Source: Streptomyces venezuelae (GTDB lineage: Bacteria > Actinomycetota > Actinomycetes > Streptomycetales > Streptomycetaceae). From it: DNA of 64,000 nt. The translations under genes and the position numbers were made by a program. A model generated the notes under the pieces. That model was not told the DNA's origin. It searched no databases and was given only the letters and a program-made list of their open reading frames with translations. Positions 1 through 8,366 of the stretch are shown piece after piece; the stretch's first letter is position 1; each line of letters begins with the position of its first letter. The stretch lies in contig NZ_CP029189.1 in the NCBI RefSeq assembly GCF_008642275.1, positions 5,430,501-5,494,500 on the forward strand, in the 5' to 3' direction.

Positions 1-1
1 C

Positions 2-190
2 TCCACCCAGTTCGTCATAGACAGCCCCGTCTGCCCCGAGCTGGAGGTCTACGTCCAGAACATCGAGCGCGACGGCCGCCTGGTCCCCGGCGCCGAGGTG
101 GTCCTGCACTGGAACCCGGAGCACACCTTCGGCCTCGACGCGGCCCAGGACATCGACGCGGGCATCGAGACGGTGGAGGAGAGCGCATGA
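2..190 (+). CDS. potA: ABC transporter ATP-binding protein, C-terminal end (PotA-type, partial)
   Basis: The window opens inside this gene, and 62 C-terminal residues remain, read in frame from base 2 to the TGA at 188-190. The segment (VLHWNPEHTFGLD near its end) resembles the TOBE region that follows the nucleotide-binding domain in PotA/CysA-type ATPases. The Walker and signature motifs would lie upstream of the window. The stop overlaps the potB start in an ATGA, so the genes are probably translationally coupled. The family energises import of spermidine/putrescine or related cations. The assignment rests mainly on the two permeases that follow, and the true substrate is unproven. Confidence 0.75.
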   Translation, partial: STQFVIDSPVCPELEVYVQNIERDGRLVPGAEVVLHWNPEHTFGLDAAQDIDAGIETVEESA

Positions 191-1116
191 CGACCACCGC
201 GGCGCCGCCCCAGGCGCCCGCCTCCACCGAACCCCCGGTGCACAGGGCGTCCCTGCGCAAGCGGCTGGTCCCGTACTGGCTGCTGCTCCCCGGCATCCTG
301 TGGCTGCTGGTGTTCTTCGTACTGCCGATGGTCTACCAGGCCTCCACCTCCGTGCAGACCGGCTCCCTCGAAGAGGGCTTCCAGGTCACCTGGCACTTCG
401 GGACCTACTGGGACGCCTTCACCGAGTACTACCCGCAGTTCCTGCGCTCCCTGCTCTACGCGGGCACCGCGACCGCGCTGTGCCTGCTGCTCGGGTACCC
501 GCTGGCCTACCTGATCGCCTTCAAGGCCGGCCGCTGGCGCAACCTGCTCCTCGTCCTGGTCATCGCCCCGTTCTTCACCAGCTTCCTGATCCGCACGCTG
601 GCCTGGAAGACGATCCTGGCCGACGGCGGCCCGGTGGTGGGCGTCCTCAACAGCGTCGGCTTCCTCGACGTCACCAGCTGGCTCGGGATGACCGAGGGGG
701 ACCGGGTGCTGGCCACGCCGCTCGCGGTGGTCTGCGGTCTGACGTACAACTTCCTCCCGTTCATGATCCTGCCGCTGTACTCCTCCCTGGAGCGCATCGA
801 CACCCGCCTCCACGAGGCGGCCGGGGACCTGTACGCCCGCCCCGCCACCGTCTTCCGGAAGGTGACCTTCCCGCTCTCGATGCCGGGCGTGGTCTCCGGG
901 ACCCTGCTCACCTTCATCCCGGCGAGCGGCGACTACGTGAACGCCGAGCTGCTCGGCTCCACGGACACCCGGATGATCGGCAACGTCATCCAGTCGCAGT
1001 ACCTGCGGATCCTCGACTACCCGACGGCGGCCGCGCTGTCCTTCATTCTCATGGCCATCGTGCTGATCATGGTGACCATCTACATCCGCCGAGCGGGGAC
1101 GGAGGACCTGGTCTGA
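187..1116 (+). CDS. potB: polyamine-type ABC transporter permease, PotB-like
   Basis: This 309-residue inner-membrane permease has a hydrophilic N-terminus, a first membrane helix at about residues 29-50 (LVPYWLLLPGILWLLVFFVL) and several later helices. The EAA loop that docks on the ATPase begins at E210 (EAAGDLYARP, followed by FRKVTFPLSMPG). The length fits PotB/PotH proteins. The ATG overlaps the upstream ATPase stop, and its own stop overlaps the next permease start, so this is a tight transport operon. With the ATPase and PotC it should form the membrane channel for spermidine/putrescine or a related amine. The periplasmic-type binding protein is not in the window and probably lies upstream. 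Confidence 0.88.
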   Translation: MTTTAAPPQAPASTEPPVHRASLRKRLVPYWLLLPGILWLLVFFVLPMVYQASTSVQTGSLEEGFQVTWHFGTYWDAFTEYYPQFLRSLLYAGTATALCLLLGYPLAYLIAFKAGRWRNLLLVLVIAPFFTSFLIRTLAWKTILADGGPVVGVLNSVGFLDVTSWLGMTEGDRVLATPLAVVCGLTYNFLPFMILPLYSSLERIDTRLHEAAGDLYARPATVFRKVTFPLSMPGVVSGTLLTFIPASGDYVNAELLGSTDTRMIGNVIQSQYLRILDYPTAAALSFILMAIVLIMVTIYIRRAGTEDLV

Positions 1117-1922
1117 TGCGCAATCCCCTCACCTGGCTGCGGCGCAACCTGGTCGTCATCGCGGGCCTCGGCACGCTCGCGTACATGATCCTGCCGAACG
1201 TCGTCGTCACCGTCTTCTCCTTCAACAACCCCACCGGGCGGTTCAACTACGCCTGGCAGGAGTTCTCCCTCGACGCGTGGAAGGACCCCTGCGGCGTCGC
1301 CGACATGTGCGGCTCCCTGTCCCTCTCGCTCCAGATCGCGCTCTGGTCCACCCTGGTCGCGACCGCGCTGGGCACCGCGATCGCCTTCGCGCTCGTGCGC
1401 TACCGCTTCCGGGCACGCGGCGCGGTCAACTCGCTGATCTTCCTGCCGATGGCCATGCCCGAGATCGTGATGGCGGCCTCGCTGCTCGCCCTCTTCCTCA
1501 ACATGGGCATCCAGCTGGGCTTCTGGACGATCCTGATCGCCCACATCATGTTCTGCCTCAGCTTCGTCGTCGCCGCCGTCAAGGCGCGTGTCCTGTCCAT
1601 GGACCCGCGGCTGGAGGAGGCTGCCCGCGACCTCTACGCCGGCCCGGTGCAGACCTTCGTACGGGTCACGCTGCCGATCGCGGCACCCGGTATCGCGGCG
1701 GGCGCGCTGCTCTCCTTCGCGCTCTCCTTCGACGACTTCATCATCACCAACTTCAACTCGGGCAACACCGTCACCTTCCCCATGTTCGTGTGGGGCTCGG
1801 CCCAGCGCGGTACGCCCGTGCAGATCAACGTCATCGGTACGGCGATGTTCGTCATCGCGGTGCTGGTGGTCCTCGCCGGCCAGATGGTCGGCAACCGCCG
1901 CAAGAAGGCACAACCGAAGTAA
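1116..1922 (+). CDS. potC: polyamine-type ABC transporter permease, PotC-like
   Basis: This 268-residue permease starts at an ATG that shares its first base with the potB stop (TGATG). It has the multi-helix binding-protein-dependent transport fold. Its EAA loop is at about residues 167-185 (EEAARDLYAGP, then VRVTLPIAAPG) and is followed by the PotC-typical segment LSFDDFIITNF. It pairs with PotB to form the heterodimeric membrane component. The operon may continue into the amine oxidase 42 bases downstream, which would link uptake of an amine to its oxidation. The family is clear; the substrate is inferred from family and neighbours. Confidence 0.88.
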   Translation: MRNPLTWLRRNLVVIAGLGTLAYMILPNVVVTVFSFNNPTGRFNYAWQEFSLDAWKDPCGVADMCGSLSLSLQIALWSTLVATALGTAIAFALVRYRFRARGAVNSLIFLPMAMPEIVMAASLLALFLNMGIQLGFWTILIAHIMFCLSFVVAAVKARVLSMDPRLEEAARDLYAGPVQTFVRVTLPIAAPGIAAGALLSFALSFDDFIITNFNSGNTVTFPMFVWGSAQRGTPVQINVIGTAMFVIAVLVVLAGQMVGNRRKKAQPK

Positions 1923-1964
1923 TTCGGGAAAGCACGTCATCAGTTCCGTAGGGAGTTGGAAGCC

Positions 1965-3383
1965 ATGGCCCCAGTCGCCATGCGTAGTGTTGCTGCATCA
2001 CTTTCCGAAGCGAAGCCGGTCTCGTACTGGCTGGACGACCCCGGCAAGCCCGCCGCCGAGCCGGCGCTCACCTCCGACGAGCGCTGCGACCTGCTCGTCA
2101 TCGGTGGCGGCTACAGCGGACTGTGGACCGCCCTGATCGCCAAGGAGCGCGACCCCGGACGGGACGTCGTCCTGATCGAGAGCAAGGAGGCGGGCTGGGC
2201 CGCCTCCGGCCGCAACGGCGGATTCTGCGCCGCCTCCCTCACCCACGGCCTCAGCAACGGAATGGCCCGCTGGCCCGGCGAGCTGGCCAAGCTGGAGGAG
2301 CTGGGCGCCCGCAACCTCGACGCCATCGAGGAGGCCGTCGCCCGCTACGGCATCGACTGCGACTTCGAGCGGACGGGCGAGATCGACGTCGCCACCGAAC
2401 CGCACCAGGTCGAGGAGCTGCGCGAACTGCACGAGGACGCGCTGCGCCTGGGCCTGGCCGACGGCTCGGAATGGCTGGACGGCGAGGCGGTGCGCGCCGA
2501 GGTCGACTCGCCGACCTTCCTCGCGGGCCTCTGGGACCGCGACGGCGTCGCCATGCTCAACCCGGCGAAGCTGGCCTGGGGCCTCAAGCGGGCCTGCCTG
2601 GAGCTCGGGGTGCGGATCTACGAGAACACCCGCGGCCTGAAGCTGGCCCAGGCCGGTGCCGGGATGACCGTGACGACCCCCTACGGCACGATCCTGGCGC
2701 GCCGGGTCGCCCTCGGCACCAACATCTTCCCGTCGCTGGTCCGCCGCGTCCGCCCGTTCACCGTCCCGGTCTACGACTACGCGCTGATGAGCGAGCCGCT
2801 CGACGAGGCCCAGCTGGCCGCGATCGGCTGGAAGAGGCGGCAGGGGCTCGGCGACAGCGCCAACCAGTTCCACTACTTCCGCATCACCCGCGACAACCGG
2901 ATCCTGTGGGGCGGCTACGACGCGATCTACCCCTACCGGGGGAAGCTCGACTCCGAATACGACCACCGCCCCGAGACCTACCTCAAGCTCGCGGAGCACT
3001 TCTTCACGGCCTTCCCGCAGCTGGAGGGGCTGAAGTTCAGCCACGCGTGGGGCGGCGCGATCGACACCTGCTCGCGCTTCTCCGCCTTCTTCGGCACCGC
3101 GTACTCGGGGAAGGTGGCCTACGCGGCCGGCTACACCGGCCTCGGCGTGGGGGCCACCCGCTTCGGGGCGGACGTGATGCTGGACCTGCTGGACGGGCTC
3201 TCCACCGAGCGCACGAGGCTGGAGATGGTCAAGTCCAAGCCGATGCCGTTCCCGCCCGAGCCCTTCGCCTGGACCGGGATCGCGCTCACTAAGTGGTCGC
3301 TGGCCCGTGCGGACGCCCGGGGCGGACACCGGAACCTGTGGCTGAAGGCGATGGACAAGCTCGGCCTCGGCTTCGACAGCTAG
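1965..3383 (+). CDS. FAD-dependent amine oxidase of the DAO family (gamma-glutamylputrescine oxidase-like)
   Basis: The 472-residue flavoenzyme has an N-terminal FAD-binding Rossmann motif, GGGYSG at residues 47-52 (in DLLVIGGGYSG), an acidic strand end (VVLIES), and the signature AASGRNGGFC seen in the DadA/PuuB group. C-terminal segments such as GYTGLGVGATRFGAD complete the flavin site. I chose ATG 1965, nine bases after GGGAG; a TTG at 1956 is in frame. It sits directly behind potBC. PuuB-type enzymes oxidise gamma-glutamylputrescine to the aldehyde and release ammonia and hydrogen peroxide. That role fits the nearby gabT and aldehyde dehydrogenase but is inferred; sarcosine or another amine is possible. 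Confidence 0.82.
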   Translation: MAPVAMRSVAASLSEAKPVSYWLDDPGKPAAEPALTSDERCDLLVIGGGYSGLWTALIAKERDPGRDVVLIESKEAGWAASGRNGGFCAASLTHGLSNGMARWPGELAKLEELGARNLDAIEEAVARYGIDCDFERTGEIDVATEPHQVEELRELHEDALRLGLADGSEWLDGEAVRAEVDSPTFLAGLWDRDGVAMLNPAKLAWGLKRACLELGVRIYENTRGLKLAQAGAGMTVTTPYGTILARRVALGTNIFPSLVRRVRPFTVPVYDYALMSEPLDEAQLAAIGWKRRQGLGDSANQFHYFRITRDNRILWGGYDAIYPYRGKLDSEYDHRPETYLKLAEHFFTAFPQLEGLKFSHAWGGAIDTCSRFSAFFGTAYSGKVAYAAGYTGLGVGATRFGADVMLDLLDGLSTERTRLEMVKSKPMPFPPEPFAWTGIALTKWSLARADARGGHRNLWLKAMDKLGLGFDS

Positions 3384-3492
3384 CACCTGCTCGCCCCCGC
3401 GACGGCGTGCGGCGGCGGTCACCGTGTGACCCGGTTCACTACCATGGAGTAACGAAACCCGCGTCATACCTGCGCCCGGCCCCGCTCTCTCC

Positions 3493-3510
3493 AGGTGAGA
3501 ACCCTCACCT
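3493..3510 (+). promoter_or_regulatory. small inverted repeat in a 5' leader
   Basis: AGGTGAG and CTCACCT form a perfect 7-bp inverted repeat separated by AACC. It lies 21 bases before the start codon at 3532 and just upstream of that gene's ribosome-binding site (GGAGG near 3520). It could be an operator or an RNA hairpin that affects initiation. No regulator can be named. Confidence 0.35.
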
Positions 3511-3531
3511 ACAGGGAACGGAGGCCGGGCG

Positions 3532-4032
3532 ATGACGATCCCGGGGGCCAAGACGGCGGTGGACTGGCTGGTATCGGTGGCGCCGGATCCGGATGCCTGC
3601 CGGTGGGACTGGGAGCGCAACCCCCTCGGGGTGGCCCTGCTGCCCGCCGGCCGGCAGTGGGACGTGCTGATCCTGCCCGGGCAGCTGGGACGGCCCACCT
3701 TCGACGTACTGAGCCTGCTGCTCGACCGGCCCGGCCCGGTGCTCGCCGACTTCGGCGACTCCAGGCTGGGCTTCTTCGTGCCCGCGGGCACGGCCTCGCG
3801 GTGGCTCGGTACGGGCGTACGGGGTGCCGGGCGCGGGAGCTGGATCGTGGTCCCGTATCCCGGCCGGGCGACGGGCGGGGTGCGCTGGCTGGTGCTCCCG
3901 GACGGCGAGGGGACGCTCACCGATCCGGCCGTGCTGGAGCTCGCGATGCACGAGGCGGCCGCGCGCGTGCTGGCGAAGGAGGCCGGAAGCCTTGACAAGG
4001 GCATTGGTCTGGACCATCTTGGGCGCCGCTGA
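3532..4032 (+). CDS. conserved hypothetical protein, 166 aa
   Basis: I do not recognise a functional family with confidence. The product is a 166-residue soluble protein without signal peptide or membrane helix. It starts at an ATG about eight bases after GGAGG. Visible features are an early CRWDWERNPLGVALLP segment, a central glycine-rich GTGVRGAGRGSW stretch and an acidic/alanine-rich C-terminus. The style faintly recalls the N-terminal part of actinobacterial primase/polymerase-like proteins, but no catalytic motif supports that. Its last codons overlap the promoter and DasR-type operator of the downstream chitinase, so that gene's control region lies within this coding sequence. Confidence 0.7.
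   Translation: MTIPGAKTAVDWLVSVAPDPDACRWDWERNPLGVALLPAGRQWDVLILPGQLGRPTFDVLSLLLDRPGPVLADFGDSRLGFFVPAGTASRWLGTGVRGAGRGSWIVVPYPGRATGGVRWLVLPDGEGTLTDPAVLELAMHEAAARVLAKEAGSLDKGIGLDHLGRR
3992..4020 (+). promoter_or_regulatory. chitinase promoter with overlapping DasR-type (dre) operator
   Basis: TTGACA at 3992-3997 is a perfect -35 element. A 17-base spacer separates it from CATCTT at 4015-4020, a weak -10. Between and over these lies ATTGGTCTGGACCATC at 4003-4018. Its core TGGTCTGGACCA is a near-perfect palindrome and matches the DasR dre consensus ACTGGTCTAGACCACT at 12 of 16 positions. DasR is known to repress streptomycete chitinase genes and to be released by glucosamine phosphates. The element lies inside the end of the preceding gene, 45 bases before the chitinase GTG. 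Confidence 0.78.
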
Positions 4033-4064
4033 ACCCTCCATCCCCCCATGTACCGGAGGCAGTT

Positions 4065-5870
4065 GTGCGCAGAGTCATGTCCGCCCTCACGGCCGCCGCC
4101 CTCGCGGTGGCCGGCTTCCTCGCCGCGGGCCCGCCGGCCGCCGCGGCCGACGCCGACCTCGTACGCAACGGCGGCTTCGAGTCCGGCCTCGACGGCTGGA
4201 GCTGCTCGGCCGGCAGCGGAGCCGCCGTCACCGCACCCGTCCACGGCGGAAGTTCCGCCCTGAGGGCCACCCCGGCCGGCCAGGACAACGCCCGCTGCTC
4301 CCAGACCGTCACCGTCAAGCCCGACTCCGCGTACACGCTCGCCGCCTGGGTGCAGGGCGCGTACGTCTACCTCGGCGCGAGCGGCACCGGCACCACCGAC
4401 GTGTCGGCCTGGACGCAGACCCCGGGCGCGTGGAAGCAGCTGACCACCACCTTCCGCACCGGCCCGGCCACGACCTCCGTGACGGTCTACACCCACGGCT
4501 GGTACGGCCAGGGCGCCCACCTCACCGACGACCTCACCCTGGTCGGCCCGGACCCCGGCGGTCCCGGGCAGCCCCGGCCCCCGGCCGCCCCCACCGGCCT
4601 GACCGCCTCAGCCACCTCCTCGACCTCGGTCGCCCTGTCCTGGTCCGCGGTGCCCGGCGCCACCTCGTACACCGTCCACCGGGACGGCGCCGCGCCGCTG
4701 TCCGTCACCGCGGCCTCGGCGTCCGTGACCGGCCTCGCCGCGGCGACCACGTACACCTTCCGGGTCAGCGCGGTGAACGCCGCGGGCGAGTCCCCGCAGA
4801 GCGCGCCCGCCTCCGCGACCACGCCCGGGGGCGGCGGCGGCGGCGGAGGCGGCCTCCCCGCACACGCGCTCGTCGGCTATCTGCACGCGAGCTTCGCCAA
4901 CGGCTCCGGATACCTCCGGATGGCCGACGTCCCCGCCTCCTGGGACGTCGTCAACCTCGCCTTCGGCGAACCCACTTCGGTGACCTCGGGCGACATCCGC
5001 TTCCGGCTCTGCCCGGTCACGGAATGCCCGAACGCCGAATCCGAGGCCGAGTTCAAGGCGGCCGTCAAGGCCAAGCAGGCGGCCGGCAAGAAGGTGCTCA
5101 TCTCGATCGGCGGTCAGAACGGCCAGGTCCAGCTCGCCAGCACGGCCGCCCGTGACACCTTCGTCTCCTCCGTCAGCAAGATCATCGACGAGTACGGGCT
5201 CGACGGCCTGGACATCGACTTCGAGGGCCACTCCCTGTCCCTGGCCACCGGAGACACCGACTTCCGGGCGCCCACCACCCCGGTGGTCGTCAACCTGATC
5301 TCGGCCGTGAAGACCCTGAAGGCCAGGTACGGCCCCGGTTTCGTCCTGACCATGGCCCCGGAGACCTTCTTCGTGCAGCTCGGCTACCAGTACTACGGCT
5401 CCGGCCCCTGGGGCGGCCAGGACCCGCGCGCCGGGGCGTACCTCCCGGTCATCCACGCCCTGCGCGACGACCTCACCCTGCTCCACGTCCAGGACTACAA
5501 CTCGGGCCCGATCATGGGCCTCGACAACCAGTACCACTCCATGGGCGGAGCGGACTTCCACATCGCCATGACCGACATGCTGCTCACCGGCTTCCCGGTC
5601 GCCGGGAACGCGGCCCGGGTCTTCCCGGCCCTCCGGCCGGACCAGGTCGCCATCGGCCTGCCGGCGACGGCCAACGCGGGCAACGGCCACACCTCGCCCG
5701 CGGAGGTGAACAAGGCGCTGAACTGCCTGACGAGGAAGGCCGACTGCGGGACCTACCAGACCCACGGCACCTGGCCGGGGCTGCGCGGCCTGATGACCTG
5801 GTCGATCAACTGGGACCGCTTCGGAGGCTGGGAGTTCAGCCGGAACTTCGACGCCTACTTCGGCGGCTGA
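4065..5870 (+). CDS. secreted GH18 chitinase with carbohydrate-binding and FnIII domains
   Basis: The 601-residue extracellular enzyme starts at GTG 4065, five bases after GGAGG. It has a signal peptide (about residues 1-28, cleavage after PAAAA), a beta-sandwich carbohydrate-binding module (about 30-165, beginning LVRNGGFESG), a fibronectin type III domain (about 171-252) and a poly-glycine linker near 254-262. A GH18 TIM barrel fills the rest. The GH18 motif DxxDxDxE is intact as D380, D383, D385 and E387, with E387 the expected acid/base. Chitinases of this layout hydrolyse chitin to chitobiose. The promoter carries a DasR-type operator. The 3' end overlaps the convergent phosphatase gene by 35 bases. 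Confidence 0.93.
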   Translation: MRRVMSALTAAALAVAGFLAAGPPAAAADADLVRNGGFESGLDGWSCSAGSGAAVTAPVHGGSSALRATPAGQDNARCSQTVTVKPDSAYTLAAWVQGAYVYLGASGTGTTDVSAWTQTPGAWKQLTTTFRTGPATTSVTVYTHGWYGQGAHLTDDLTLVGPDPGGPGQPRPPAAPTGLTASATSSTSVALSWSAVPGATSYTVHRDGAAPLSVTAASASVTGLAAATTYTFRVSAVNAAGESPQSAPASATTPGGGGGGGGGLPAHALVGYLHASFANGSGYLRMADVPASWDVVNLAFGEPTSVTSGDIRFRLCPVTECPNAESEAEFKAAVKAKQAAGKKVLISIGGQNGQVQLASTAARDTFVSSVSKIIDEYGLDGLDIDFEGHSLSLATGDTDFRAPTTPVVVNLISAVKTLKARYGPGFVLTMAPETFFVQLGYQYYGSGPWGGQDPRAGAYLPVIHALRDDLTLLHVQDYNSGPIMGLDNQYHSMGGADFHIAMTDMLLTGFPVAGNAARVFPALRPDQVAIGLPATANAGNGHTSPAEVNKALNCLTRKADCGTYQTHGTWPGLRGLMTWSINWDRFGGWEFSRNFDAYFGG

Positions 5871-6624
5871 CCCGGTCGGCCCACCCCACGCCGAGCAGCA
5901 GCGGCGTGCACATCAGCAGGCTGGCCAGGACGTCCAGCGGCCAGTGCCACCCGCGCAGGACCAGCCCGACGGCCGTCGCCCCCGTGAGCACCAGGGCGGC
6001 GGCCGTCGGCCACGGCCTGCGGCTGTACGGGCGCAGGAGCAGGGCCGCGCCGAGGTACGCGACGGCCGCGGTGGCCGTGTGCCCGGAGGGGAAGTAGCCG
6101 GCGGCCCAGGGTTCCAGGGGACCGGGCCGGGCGGTCCACTCCTTGAACGGGATGACCAGGGCCGGTACCAGGGCCATCGCCAGGCCCGCGGCCGCGGCGG
6201 CCGCGCGCCGCCCGCGCCGGGCGGCGTAGGCCATGGCCAGGACGAGCACGGGCACGGCGACCGGGACGTTGCCGAGGTCGGAGAGGCGCTCGGTGACCGG
6301 GTCCGGGACGGTACGCACCAGGACGCGGCTCAGCGCGTGGTCCGGGGTCAGCAGCGGGCCGGAGACCAGCACCTGCCAGGTGACCAGGGAGAAGAGGAGG
6401 CCGCAGACGGCGGCGGTCAGGAGAGGAGTGGCCGGCCGTCCCGGAACAGGGGGGATGGTTCCGGGACGGCCGCCCGGATCGGGTTGCCGGGCGCCCCGGG
6501 GGGTTTGGGGCGAACGGCTGTCCGATCGGTGAGGAGTGTGCGCGAACGCATGCCCAGTACGGTGCTGGGGAAGCCCAGTACTGGTGTCGCCCCCGGTTTC
6601 CCTGGAGCGGGGTGTCTCACTCAT
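5836..6624 (-). CDS. PAP2-family membrane phosphatase
   Basis: This is a 262-residue integral membrane protein of the phosphatidic acid phosphatase type 2 superfamily. The catalytic signature is recognisable: K161 and RP at 166-167 (KEWTARP), PSGH at 179-182, and RGWHWPLD with R224, H227 and D231. The K-to-RP spacing is four residues, shorter than the classical six. Such enzymes dephosphorylate lipid phosphates or undecaprenyl pyrophosphate at the outer membrane face. The first 65 residues are hydrophilic and proline-rich and may partly be non-coding; ATG 6624 has no clear ribosome-binding site. It converges on the chitinase with a 35-base overlap. Confidence 0.82.
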   Translation of the reverse strand: MSETPRSRETGGDTSTGLPQHRTGHAFAHTPHRSDSRSPQTPRGARQPDPGGRPGTIPPVPGRPATPLLTAAVCGLLFSLVTWQVLVSGPLLTPDHALSRVLVRTVPDPVTERLSDLGNVPVAVPVLVLAMAYAARRGRRAAAAAAGLAMALVPALVIPFKEWTARPGPLEPWAAGYFPSGHTATAAVAYLGAALLLRPYSRRPWPTAAALVLTGATAVGLVLRGWHWPLDVLASLLMCTPLLLGVGWADRVSRRSRRRSSG

Positions 6625-6766
6625 CTGCAGAAACCGTACGGCAGAGGAAGGGGGACCGACAGCAGGATCGCGCTCCCGCCATCGGCCCCCCACAGCTTCT
6701 TCACAGCGTCCGCCCGTTACCGCCGGTAGAGGCCGGTCGCAGCGTGCGAACGTTCTAGCCGTTCGC

Positions 6767-8113
6767 TCAGATGGCCGTGCCGATGGCCGCGAACGCGGCC
6801 TCGATGAGGTCCAGGCCCTCGTTCAGCAGGTCCTCACCGATGACGATCGGCGGGAGGAAGCGGAGCACGTTGCCGTAGGTGCCGCAGGTGAGGACGAGCA
6901 GGCCCTCGGCGTGGCAGGCCTTGGCGAGCGCGCCGGCCGCCTCCGGGAACGGGGTCTTGGAGACCGGGTCCTTGACGAGCTCGATCGCGATCATGGCGCC
7001 GCGGCCGCGGATGTCGCCGATGATGTCGTACTTCTCCTGCATGGCCGTCAGGCGGGCCTTCATGACGGACTCGATCTTCTTCGCCGCGGCGTTGAGGTCG
7101 AGCTCCTTCATGGTCTCGATGGAGCCGAGCGCACCGGCGCAGGCCACCGGGTTACCGCCGTAGGTGCCGCCCAGGCCGCCCGCGTGCGCGGCGTCCATGA
7201 TCTCGGCGCGGCCGGTCACGGCGGCGAGCGGCAGGCCGCCCGCGATGCCCTTGGCGGTGGTGATCAGGTCGGGGACGATGCCCTCGTCCTCGCACGCGAA
7301 CCACTGGCCGGTGCGGCAGAAGCCGGACTGGATCTCGTCGGCGACGAAGACGATGCCGTTGTCGTTGGCGAACTTCACGATCGCGGGCAGGAAGCCCTTG
7401 GCCGGCTCGATGAAGCCGCCCTCGCCGAGGACCGGCTCGATGATGATCGCGGCGACGTTCTCGGCACCGATCTGCTTGGTGATCTGGTCGATCGCCTGGG
7501 CGGCGGCCTCGGGGCCGCAGTTCTCGGCACCGGTGGGCCAGCGGTAGCCGTAGGCGACCGGGACGCGGTAGACCTCGGGGGCGAACGGACCGAAGCCCTG
7601 CTTGTACGGCATGTTCTTCGCGGTCAGCGCCATGGTCAGGTTCGTACGGCCGTGGTAGCCGTGGTCGAAGACGACGACGGCCTGGCGCTTGGTGTACGAG
7701 CGGGCGATCTTGACGGCGTTCTCGACGGCCTCGGCGCCGGAGTTGAACAGGGCCGACTTCTTGGCGTGGGTGCCCGGGGTCAGCTCGGCGAGGGCCTCGC
7801 AGACCTCGACGTAGCCCTCGTACGGGGTGACCATGAAACAGGTGTGGGTGAAGTCGGCGAGCTGCGCGGAAGCGCGACGCACGACGGCCTCGGCGGAGGC
7901 GCCGACCGAGGTCACGGCGATGCCGGAGCCGAAGTCGATCAGGCGGTTGCCGTCGACGTCCTCGATGATGCCGCCGCCCGCGCGGGCCGTGAAGACGGGC
8001 AGCACGGAGCCCACGCCACCGGCCACGGTCTGGAGGCGGCGGGCCTGCAGCTCCTGCGACTTGGGGCCGGGGATCGCGGTGACGATCTTGCGCTCCTGCG
8101 GAACAGCGGTCAT
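6767..8113 (-). CDS. gabT: 4-aminobutyrate aminotransferase
   Basis: This is a 448-residue class III PLP-dependent aminotransferase. The motif VADEIQSGFCRTG supplies the aspartate that contacts the PLP ring nitrogen, and K288 in ITTAKGIAGG is the expected PLP-binding lysine. AGGLGGTYGGNP is also typical of GabT. ATG 8113 is preceded by AGGAG. GabT converts 4-aminobutyrate and 2-oxoglutarate to succinate semialdehyde and glutamate, which is the step after putrescine oxidation. This fits the polyamine uptake genes, amine oxidase, PucR regulator and aldehyde dehydrogenase around it. Use of other omega-amino acids, such as 5-aminovalerate, is possible. Confidence 0.92.
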   Translation of the reverse strand: MTAVPQERKIVTAIPGPKSQELQARRLQTVAGGVGSVLPVFTARAGGGIIEDVDGNRLIDFGSGIAVTSVGASAEAVVRRASAQLADFTHTCFMVTPYEGYVEVCEALAELTPGTHAKKSALFNSGAEAVENAVKIARSYTKRQAVVVFDHGYHGRTNLTMALTAKNMPYKQGFGPFAPEVYRVPVAYGYRWPTGAENCGPEAAAQAIDQITKQIGAENVAAIIIEPVLGEGGFIEPAKGFLPAIVKFANDNGIVFVADEIQSGFCRTGQWFACEDEGIVPDLITTAKGIAGGLPLAAVTGRAEIMDAAHAGGLGGTYGGNPVACAGALGSIETMKELDLNAAAKKIESVMKARLTAMQEKYDIIGDIRGRGAMIAIELVKDPVSKTPFPEAAGALAKACHAEGLLVLTCGTYGNVLRFLPPIVIGEDLLNEGLDLIEAAFAAIGTAI

Positions 8114-8366
8114 AGGGGGCTCCTGGGGGGTGTTTTCGGACGCACTTGTCTCTTTGTCCGCAGGCTAGGCCCGGGAGCGGGGGTCCTGCATGCTCCGTTC
8201 GGTAGTGATCTCCGCGTGTCCTTGTCCTTGGCGGCCATAGGAAGGACGTGGGCGGACGTCTTCCCGGAAGGCGCGGCGCATCGGAGCGCGGGTACGGGCC
8301 CACGGCCGACGCCGGGCAACTACATTGAGCGACGCAGCGCAGGCACGGGCAGGGGGCAGGGTTTTC

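Noticed and set aside
1998..4520. Very long open frame on the minus strand opposite the amine oxidase
   Set aside because: High GC removes stops on the opposite strand. The plus strand has full FAD-enzyme motifs, and the minus reading has no family features.
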